Below, one piece after another: positions 54,813 through 64,000 of a stretch of 64,000 bases of DNA (position 1 is the stretch's first letter; the number at the start of each line of letters is the position of its first letter). The DNA is taken from NCBI RefSeq assembly GCF_002086675.1, contig NZ_MVIF01000002.1, forward strand, positions 1 to 64,000. The letters are read 5' to 3'. This stretch comes from Mycobacterium persicum (lineage in GTDB: Bacteria; Actinomycetota; Actinomycetes; Mycobacteriales; Mycobacteriaceae). The notes under the pieces are model-generated. The model was not told the origin of the DNA and made no database searches. It saw only the letters and a list, made by a program, of their open reading frames with translations. The translations under genes were made by a program, and so were the position numbers.

Positions 54813-54836
54813 CCGTACGCGGCAGGCGGAGGAACC

Positions 54837-56480
54837 GTGGCAGCCAACGGGGCTGCAGATTACAGCGGACTTTCTTATGAGCGCGGTCCCAGCGTGCCCG
54901 CCCTGCTGGAGACCACCATCGGCATCAATCTCGCCCAGACCGCCTCCCGGCACGGACACCGGGACGCGCTGGTCGACGTGCATGCCGGGCGACGCTGGAG
55001 TTACGCCGAATTCCTGGCGGACGTCCGGAGATTGGCTACCGGACTAGTGCGCGCAGGGATCGGCGTAGGCGACCGAGTGGGGATTTGGGCGCCCAACCGG
55101 TGGGAGTGGGTGTTGGTTCAATACGCGACCGCAGAAATCGGCGCCATCCTGGTGACCGTGAACCCGGCCTACCGGTCCAGCGAGTTGCGTTATGCGCTAA
55201 GGCAATCCGGAGTCTGCATGATCATCGCCGCGCCGGGCTTCAAGGATGCGGATTACCGGGCGATATTGGCCGAGGTGGCGCCCGATTGCCCGGACCTGCG
55301 GGAAGCGGTGTTCATGGGCAGCAGTCGGTGGGACGAGCTGGCCGGTACCCAGGCCGACACTGCTGCGCTGCAACAGATCGCGGCGACACTGACCGGCAGT
55401 GACCCGGTCAACATTCAATACACCTCTGGCACAACGGGTCATCCGAAAGGCGTCACGCTCAGCCACCTCAACATCCTCAACAACGGATATTTCGTGGGGG
55501 AGTTGCTCGACTACACCGCCGCCGATCGGATCTGCATTCCGGCGCCGTTCTATCACTGCTTCGGCATGGTGCTGGGCAACTTGGCCGCCACCAGCCATGG
55601 CGCTGCCGTGGTGATTCCGGCACCCGGGTTCGACCCTGCCGCCACCCTGCGGGCCGTCCAGATCGAACGGTGCACCAGCCTCTACGGCGTGCCGACCATG
55701 TTCATCGCCGAACTTGGACTGCCGGACTTCGCCGACTATGACCTCACCAGCCTGCGTACCGGGATCATCGCCGGCTCGACGTGCCCGGTCGAAGTGATGC
55801 GCAGGGTGATCGAACAGATGAATATGCCGGCGATCTCGATTTGCTATGGCATGACCGAAACATCTCCGGTCTCCACCCAGACCCATACCGATGATCCCCT
55901 GGAGCGTCGGGTCAGCACGGTCGGCCGGGTGGGGCCGCATCTAGAGATCAAGGTGGTGGAGCCGGTCACCGGCGAGACCGTGCCCCGCGGCGTCCCCGGT
56001 GAGTTCTGCACCCGGGGTTATTCGGTGATGGCCGGTTACTGGAATGACCCGGAGCGGACCGCAGAAGTGATCGACGCCGACGGCTGGATGCATACCGGAG
56101 ACCTGGCCGCCATGGACGCATGCGGGTACGTGCAGATCACCGGCCGGATCAAGGACATCGTCATTCGCGGTGGCGAGAATATTTCGCCCCGCGAGATCGA
56201 GGAGTTCCTGCACACCCACCCCGACGTCGTCGATGCCCACGTCATCGGCGTGCCCGACGAACGCGTGGGCGAAGAGCTCATGGCGGTGGTCAAGCTGCGG
56301 GACGGCGCACCGCAGTTGACCATCGCGCGGCTACACGAATTCTGCGCGGGCCGCATCGCCAGGTTCAAGATTCCGCGGTATCTGCGGATCGTCGACGAGT
56401 TCCCCATGACTGTCACCGGCAAGATCCGCAAAGTCGAATTGCGTCAACAGGCAATCGACTACCTGCAAGGTCGAGGGTGA
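54837..56480 (+). CDS. fadD35: Acyl-CoA synthetase FadD35
   Basis: A 547-residue acyl-CoA ligase, the same length as M. tuberculosis FadD35. The P-loop [10 protein letters not shown] is at 196-205, with [12 protein letters not shown], the hinge [11 protein letters not shown] and the catalytic Lys529 (VTGKIRK). It would supply the acyl-CoA or acetoacetyl-CoA for the operon. GTG 54837 follows GGCGGAGG. The gene after it is separated by 122 bp that carry a third operator palindrome. Confidence 0.94.
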   Translation: MAANGAADYSGLSYERGPSVPALLETTIGINLAQTASRHGHRDALVDVHAGRRWSYAEFLADVRRLATGLVRAGIGVGDRVGIWAPNRWEWVLVQYATAEIGAILVTVNPAYRSSELRYALRQSGVCMIIAAPGFKDADYRAILAEVAPDCPDLREAVFMGSSRWDELAGTQADTAALQQIAATLTGSDPVNIQYTSGTTGHPKGVTLSHLNILNNGYFVGELLDYTAADRICIPAPFYHCFGMVLGNLAATSHGAAVVIPAPGFDPAATLRAVQIERCTSLYGVPTMFIAELGLPDFADYDLTSLRTGIIAGSTCPVEVMRRVIEQMNMPAISICYGMTETSPVSTQTHTDDPLERRVSTVGRVGPHLEIKVVEPVTGETVPRGVPGEFCTRGYSVMAGYWNDPERTAEVIDADGWMHTGDLAAMDACGYVQITGRIKDIVIRGGENISPREIEEFLHTHPDVVDAHVIGVPDERVGEELMAVVKLRDGAPQLTIARLHEFCAGRIARFKIPRYLRIVDEFPMTVTGKIRKVELRQQAIDYLQGRG

Positions 56481-56543
56481 GCACCCGGATGCTGGTTACC
56501 GTCCCTTTACCCACCGCGCGGGCGGTGGTATTGTCATGCCCCG

Positions 56544-56559
56544 GTTAATGATGATTAAC
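56544..56559. promoter_or_regulatory. BkaR operator candidate before scoA
   Basis: GTTAATGATGATTAAC is a perfect palindrome with six-base arms and a 4-bp spacer, matching the two sites at 54772 and 54797. It lies 43 bp upstream of scoA, implying a second controlled promoter inside the operon. Confidence 0.7.
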
Positions 56560-56602
56560 TGAAGAACCCAGCCGGCCGGACAGCGAGGAGACTTTGCGGG
56601 TA

Positions 56603-59570
<2,968 letters not shown>

Positions 59571-59574
59571 CGTG

Positions 59575-61548
59575 ATGTTTGACACGGTATTAGTGGCCAA
59601 CCGCGGCGAGATCGCGGTGCGGGTGATCAGCACTCTGCGCCGGCTAGGGATCCGCTCGGTGGCGGTCTACAGCGACCCCGACGCCGGCGCGCGGCATGTG
59701 CTGGAAGCGGACGAAGCGGTGCGGCTGGGGCCGGCTCCGGCGCGCGACAGCTACCTGGACATCAACAAGGTGCTCGACGCCGCCGCGCGTACCGGATCGC
59801 AGGCGATCCACCCCGGTTACGGGTTCCTTTCGGAGAAGGCCGATTTCGCGGCAGCCTGTGAGCGTGCCGGGATCGTTTTCCTCGGGCCGCCGACGCGGGC
59901 GATCGAGGTGATGGGTGACAAGATCACCGCCAAGAACGCGGTCGCCGCCTTCGACGTGCCTGTCGTACCCGGCGTTGCCAAGCCGGGGCTCAGCGACGAC
60001 GACCTGGTGGCGGCGGCCGCCGGGGTCGGCTATCCGGTGCTGATCAAGCCGTCCGCGGGCGGTGGCGGCAAGGGAATGCGGTTGGTCGAGGACCCGGCGC
60101 GGCTGCGTGACGCGCTGGTGAGTGCGCGTCGCGAAGCCGGCTCCTCCTTCGGTGACGACACCCTGTTCCTGGAGCGATTCGTATTGCGGCCCAGGCATAT
60201 CGAGGTGCAGGTGCTTGCCGACACACGCGGCAACGTGGTGCATCTGGGCGAGCGTGAGTGCAGCCTGCAGCGCCGCCATCAGAAGGTCATCGAGGAAGCG
60301 CCGTCGGCGCTGCTCGACACGCAGACGCGGGCGCGAATCGGCGCCGCCGCCTGCAACACCGCCCGCAGTGTCGACTACGTCGGCGCCGGAACGGTGGAAT
60401 TCATCGTCTCCGCCGAGCGTCCCGACGAGTTCTTCTTCATGGAGATGAACACCCGCCTGCAAGTGGAACACCCGGTCACCGAGGCGGTCACCGGGCTGGA
60501 TCTCGTCGAGTGGCAGCTACGGGTGGCTGCCGGCGAGAAGCTGCCATTTGCACAGGACGACATCGAACTGTCCGGACATGCGATCGAGGCGCGGGTGTAC
60601 GCCGAGGATCCCGCACGCGGCTTTCTGCCCACCGGCGGGCGGGTGTTGCGGGTGATCGAACCCGCCGGTGCGGGTGTGCGGGTGGACTCGTCGCTGCTGG
60701 CGGGCACGGTGGTCGGCAGTGACTACGACCCGATGCTGAGCAAGGTGATCGCGCACGGGGCGGATCGCGAGCAGGCGCTGGCGCGGCTGGACCAGGCGCT
60801 GGCGCACACCGCGGTCCTGGGCGTGCAGACCAATGTCGAATTCCTGCGCTTCCTGCTGGCCGACGAGCGGGTGCAGTCCGGGGATTTGGACACCGCACTG
60901 CTGGACGAGCGGGTGGCCGACTTTGCGCCGCTGGCGGCGCCCGACGATGTGTTCGCCGCGGGTGGCCTCTACGTGCAATGGGTGTTGGCTCGCCAAGCTG
61001 CGGGCGACCTGTGGGCCGCCCCGAGCGGATGGCGAGTGGGCGGCGGTGGTGCCCCGGTGCGAACCGCGATGCAGACTCCGCTGCGTACCGAGACGGTGTC
61101 GGTGTGGGGCTTACCGGAGGCGGCCCGGGTGCAGGTCGGCGACGGTGAAATCCTGGGCGCCAGTGTGCAACTCGCGCGGGACCGGATGAGCGTGACGCTG
61201 AACGGGGTGCGCCGTGACTACCGATGGGCCGAGGCCGACCGCCACCTCTGGATCGCCGACGAGCGCGGAACCTGGCATATCCGCGAGGCCGAAGAGCGCA
61301 AGATTCATCGCGCTGCCGGCGAGCGGCAGGCCGAAGTCGTCAGCCCCATGCCCGGCAACGTCATCGCGGTGCAATCTGCCTCCGGCACCGAGGTTGCCGA
61401 GGGCGACGTGGTGGTGGTGGTGGAGGCGATGAAGATGGAACACGCGCTCACCGCACCGGTTTCGGGGCAGTTGGAGGTGCTGGTGTCCGTCGGAGAGCAG
61501 GTGAAGGTCGACCAGGTGTTGGCCCGGATCAAGGATCAAGGATCATGA
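59575..61548 (+). CDS. accA1: Acyl-CoA carboxylase alpha subunit AccA1 (biotin carboxylase with BCCP)
   Basis: A 657-residue biotin-dependent subunit. The ATP-grasp biotin carboxylase spans about 1-450 ([44 protein letters not shown]). A linking region follows, and the biotinyl domain is at the C-terminus with the biotinylated Lys620 in VEAMKMEH. It provides carboxybiotin to AccD1. ATG 59575 is 4 bp after the accD1 stop; a GTG immediately precedes it. The stop overlaps the fadE19 start. Confidence 0.96.
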   Translation: MFDTVLVANRGEIAVRVISTLRRLGIRSVAVYSDPDAGARHVLEADEAVRLGPAPARDSYLDINKVLDAAARTGSQAIHPGYGFLSEKADFAAACERAGIVFLGPPTRAIEVMGDKITAKNAVAAFDVPVVPGVAKPGLSDDDLVAAAAGVGYPVLIKPSAGGGGKGMRLVEDPARLRDALVSARREAGSSFGDDTLFLERFVLRPRHIEVQVLADTRGNVVHLGERECSLQRRHQKVIEEAPSALLDTQTRARIGAAACNTARSVDYVGAGTVEFIVSAERPDEFFFMEMNTRLQVEHPVTEAVTGLDLVEWQLRVAAGEKLPFAQDDIELSGHAIEARVYAEDPARGFLPTGGRVLRVIEPAGAGVRVDSSLLAGTVVGSDYDPMLSKVIAHGADREQALARLDQALAHTAVLGVQTNVEFLRFLLADERVQSGDLDTALLDERVADFAPLAAPDDVFAAGGLYVQWVLARQAAGDLWAAPSGWRVGGGGAPVRTAMQTPLRTETVSVWGLPEAARVQVGDGEILGASVQLARDRMSVTLNGVRRDYRWAEADRHLWIADERGTWHIREAEERKIHRAAGERQAEVVSPMPGNVIAVQSASGTEVAEGDVVVVVEAMKMEHALTAPVSGQLEVLVSVGEQVKVDQVLARIKDQGS

Positions 61549-62711
61549 CGACGATGATTACCGCGGGGACATTACCCAAGGAATACCAAGACCTCAAAGA
61601 CACGGTGGCTGACTTCGCGCGCACCGTGGTCGCGCCGGTATCGGCCAAACACGATGAGGAACACAGCTTCCCGTACGAAGTCGTCGCCAAGATGGGTGAG
61701 ATGGGGCTGTTCGGCCTGCCGTTCCCCGAGGCTTACGGCGGCATGGGCGGCGACTATTTCGCGTTGGCGCTCGCGCTGGAGGAGCTCGGCAAGGTCGACC
61801 AGTCGGTGGCCATCACCTTGGAGGCCGCGGTCGGTCTGGGTGCGATGCCGATTTTCCGGTTCGGCACCGAAGAGCAGAAACACAAGTGGTTACCGGATCT
61901 GACCGCCGGCCGCGCGCTGGCCGGTTTCGGACTGACCGAGCCCGGTGCGGGCTCCGACGCGGGCAGCACCCGCACCACCGCTCGGCTCGAGGGGGATGAG
62001 TGGATCATCAACGGCAGCAAGCAGTTCATCACCAACTCGGGCACCGATATCACCTCGCTGGTCACCGTCACGGCCGTCACCGGAAGCGTGGCGGACGGCA
62101 AGAAGGAGATCTCGACGATCATCGTTCCCAGCGGCACACCGGGATTCACCGTCGAGCCGGTCTACAACAAGGTCGGCTGGAACGCGTCGGACACCCACCC
62201 GCTGACGTTCACCGATGCCCGCGTGCCGGCCGAAAACCTGCTGGGCGCTCAGGGAACGGGTTATGCCAACTTCTTGTCCATCCTCGACGAGGGCCGTATC
62301 GCAATTGCCGCGCTGGCGACCGGGGCGGCGCAGGGCTGCGTCGACGAGAGCGTTAAGTACGCCAAGGAACGTCAGTCGTTCGGCCAGCCTATCGGTTCGT
62401 ATCAGGCGATCAGCTTCAAGATCGCACGGATGGAAGCGCGGGCCCACGTCGCGCGCACAGCGTACTACGAGGCTGCGGCAAAGATGTTGGCGGGCAAGCC
62501 CTTCAAAAAGGAGGCGGCGATCGCCAAGATGGTCTCGTCGGAAGCGGCGATGGACAACGCGCGCGACGCCACCCAGATTCACGGCGGCTACGGCTTCATG
62601 AACGAATACCCGGTGGCGCGTCACTACCGCGACAGCAAGGTCCTCGAAATCGGTGAGGGCACCACCGAGGTGCAACTGATGCTGATCGCACGATCACTGG
62701 GGCTGTCGTGA
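61545..62711 (+). CDS. fadE19: Acyl-CoA dehydrogenase FadE19 (isovaleryl-CoA dehydrogenase type)
   Basis: A 388-residue flavin dehydrogenase. Motifs: [53 protein letters not shown] and the C-terminal [20 protein letters not shown] and [15 protein letters not shown]. In this operon it would convert isovaleryl-CoA to 3-methylcrotonyl-CoA. ATG 61545 overlaps the accA1 stop. Confidence 0.95.
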   Translation: MTTMITAGTLPKEYQDLKDTVADFARTVVAPVSAKHDEEHSFPYEVVAKMGEMGLFGLPFPEAYGGMGGDYFALALALEELGKVDQSVAITLEAAVGLGAMPIFRFGTEEQKHKWLPDLTAGRALAGFGLTEPGAGSDAGSTRTTARLEGDEWIINGSKQFITNSGTDITSLVTVTAVTGSVADGKKEISTIIVPSGTPGFTVEPVYNKVGWNASDTHPLTFTDARVPAENLLGAQGTGYANFLSILDEGRIAIAALATGAAQGCVDESVKYAKERQSFGQPIGSYQAISFKIARMEARAHVARTAYYEAAAKMLAGKPFKKEAAIAKMVSSEAAMDNARDATQIHGGYGFMNEYPVARHYRDSKVLEIGEGTTEVQLMLIARSLGLS

Positions 62712-63265
62712 GCAGACCTGCCGGCGAGCGTGAACCTGGCGACACCACATCGGCGAGTCGCGTCGCAGAATCCACAGTCGGCGCAACGATAGTCCAGAGA
62801 GGCTTGTGGTTCGAAGAGTTCGAGATCGGAACCACCTACCTGCACCGACCCGGACGCACCGTCACCGAGGCAGACAACGTCGTGTTCACCACACTGACGA
62901 TGAACACCCAATCGCTGCATCTCGACGCGGCCTGGGCGGCGCAGCAGCCGGGGTTTCGCGGTGAGCGGCTGGTGAACTCGATGTTCACCCTCTCGACGAT
63001 GGTCGGGCTATCGGTGTCACAGCTGACGCTCGGCACCATCGTGGCCAACCTCGGTTTCGCGGAGGTGTCGTTTCCCAAGCCGGTCTTTCACGGCGACACC
63101 CTGTACGCCGAGACGGTGTGCACCGGCAAGCGGGAGTCGAAAAGCCGCCCCGGCGAAGGCATTGTCACCCTGGAGCACACCGCACGTAACCAGCACGGCG
63201 AGATAGTGGCCCGCGCGGTGCGCACCACGCTGGTCCAGAAACGGCCGGTCGAGGAGGCGCGATGA
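62708..63265 (+). CDS. MaoC-family hydratase (Rv2499c type)
   Basis: A 185-residue hot-dog-fold hydratase. Residues 35-165 fit MaoC ([55 protein letters not shown]). By context it hydrates methylglutaconyl-CoA to HMG-CoA, the step between the carboxylase and the lyase. The first 30 residues are low-complexity. GTG 62708 overlaps the fadE19 stop by 4 bp. Confidence 0.9.
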   Translation: MSRPAGEREPGDTTSASRVAESTVGATIVQRGLWFEEFEIGTTYLHRPGRTVTEADNVVFTTLTMNTQSLHLDAAWAAQQPGFRGERLVNSMFTLSTMVGLSVSQLTLGTIVANLGFAEVSFPKPVFHGDTLYAETVCTGKRESKSRPGEGIVTLEHTARNQHGEIVARAVRTTLVQKRPVEEAR

Positions 63266-64000
63266 ACCTACGCGCGGCGGGCCCGGGGTGGCTGTTCTGC
63301 CCGGCCGACCGCCCGGAGCGCTTCACCAAGGCCGCCGCTGCCGCCGACGTGGTGATCCTCGATCTCGAAGACGGTGTGGCCCAGGCGGAGAAGTCGGCCG
63401 CGCGTCAAGCGCTGCGCGACAACCCACTGGACCCCGAACGCACCGTGGTGCGCATCAACGCGGCCGGCACCGATGAGCAGGCCCGTGACTTGGAGGCATT
63501 GGGGGCCACCGCGTATCAGACGGTCATGCTGCCCAAGGCCGAGTCGGCGGCACAGGTGGCCGCGCTCGCACCGCGCGACGTCATCGCGCTGGTGGAGACG
63601 GCGCGCGGTGCGGTATTTGCCGCCGAGATCGCCGCCGTCGACGGCACCGTGGGAATGATGTGGGGGGCCGAGGACCTGATCGCCACCCTGGGCGGCAGCG
63701 CCAGCCGGCGCGCGGACGGCGGCTACCGGGATGTGGCCCGCCACGTGCGGTCAACGATCCTGCTGGCGGCGTCCGCGTTCGGCCGTTTGGCCCTGGATGC
63801 CGTGCACCTGGATATCCGCGACATCGAGGGCCTGCGGCAGGAGGCGATCGACGCTGCCGCGGTGGGTTTCGATGCCACAGTGTGCATTCACCCGAGCCAG
63901 GTCCCGGTGGTGCGCAAGGCGTATCGACCCAGCGACGAGAAGCTTGACTGGGCGCGGCGAGTGCTGGCCGCCTCGCGAAACGAGCGTGGGGTGTTCGCGT
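63262..64000 (+). CDS. citE: CitE-like beta-hydroxyacyl-CoA lyase (Rv2498c type), 3' end cut
   Basis: The first 246 residues of a HpcH/HpaI-CitE TIM-barrel lyase; Rv2498c has 273, so about 27 are missing at the right edge. Seen: [16 protein letters not shown], the magnesium-site region [13 protein letters not shown], a conserved Arg in [19 protein letters not shown] and [10 protein letters not shown]. Rv2498c cleaves HMG-CoA and citramalyl/malyl-CoA, giving acetyl-CoA and acetoacetate from leucine and linking to itaconate breakdown. ATG 63262 overlaps the previous stop. Confidence 0.94.
   Translation, partial: MNLRAAGPGWLFCPADRPERFTKAAAAADVVILDLEDGVAQAEKSAARQALRDNPLDPERTVVRINAAGTDEQARDLEALGATAYQTVMLPKAESAAQVAALAPRDVIALVETARGAVFAAEIAAVDGTVGMMWGAEDLIATLGGSASRRADGGYRDVARHVRSTILLAASAFGRLALDAVHLDIRDIEGLRQEAIDAAAVGFDATVCIHPSQVPVVRKAYRPSDEKLDWARRVLAASRNERGVFA

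Overview
The window is high-GC actinobacterial DNA. It carries PE/PPE genes, a REP13E12-type HNH gene, an MmpS/MmpL pair, a single-chain type I fatty acid synthase and a gene order from about 26.2 kb onwards that matches, in reverse, the Mycobacterium tuberculosis block Rv2525c to Rv2498c. It is therefore a Mycobacterium, and the duplicated PE5-like gene and REP13E12 element suggest a slow-growing non-tuberculous species. The order match is from my knowledge of those families, not from a search.

Region 1 (1-26 kb) is accessory and has no counterpart that I know next to fas in M. tuberculosis. It starts with the end of a PE-PPE-domain hydrolase (minus strand). A tightly overlapping minus-strand operon follows: two small and two large acyl-CoA dehydrogenases plus a CoA ligase (6763 to 1035). 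Then come an F420-type LLM oxidoreductase, a GntR regulator with an SDR, an MmpS-MmpL exporter with its own TetR, a two-domain class III CoA transferase and the REP13E12 gene. A plus-strand operon holds a KshA-like Rieske oxygenase, a CoA ligase, a SnoaL-like protein and two MaoC-like hydratases. An aldehyde dehydrogenase, a CrtC/AttH-like lipocalin-fold protein and a second Rieske oxygenase close the region. Together they read as a beta-oxidation and ring-oxygenation pathway for a hydrophobic (possibly terpenoid or steroid-like) substrate. A shared motif, CTAASATARYAAAAAWRG, occurs in three intergenic regions of the cluster. Its first nine bases also occur upstream of the cluster's GntR gene.

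Region 2 (26.2-47.4 kb) is mycobacterial core: a Tat-exported DUF1906 protein (Rv2525c type), fas, acpS, an M20 peptidase, bcp, a DUF3618 protein, tRNA-Lys, the L,D-transpeptidase ldtB/lppS, tRNA-His, orn and a HerA-like ATPase. A two-component system and a large DUF2339 membrane protein sit between acpS and the peptidase. A 60-nt near-perfect hairpin follows acpS.

Region 3 (47.4-49.8 kb) is an island of visibly lower GC. It has a radical SAM enzyme with some viperin-like sequence features, a possible small upstream ORF, a PE5-like gene and a PPE gene cut off after about 16 codons of recognisable sequence.

Region 4 (49.8-64 kb) is core again: an Rv2509-type SDR, an MFS/Atg22-like transporter, a proline-rich MmpS-like protein, an LLM oxidoreductase, then the TetR repressor BkaR facing the leucine/ketone-body operon fadD35-scoA-scoB-accD1-accA1-fadE19-MaoC-citE. 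Three copies of a 16-bp palindrome, GTTARTNNNNRYTAAC, mark the probable BkaR operators.
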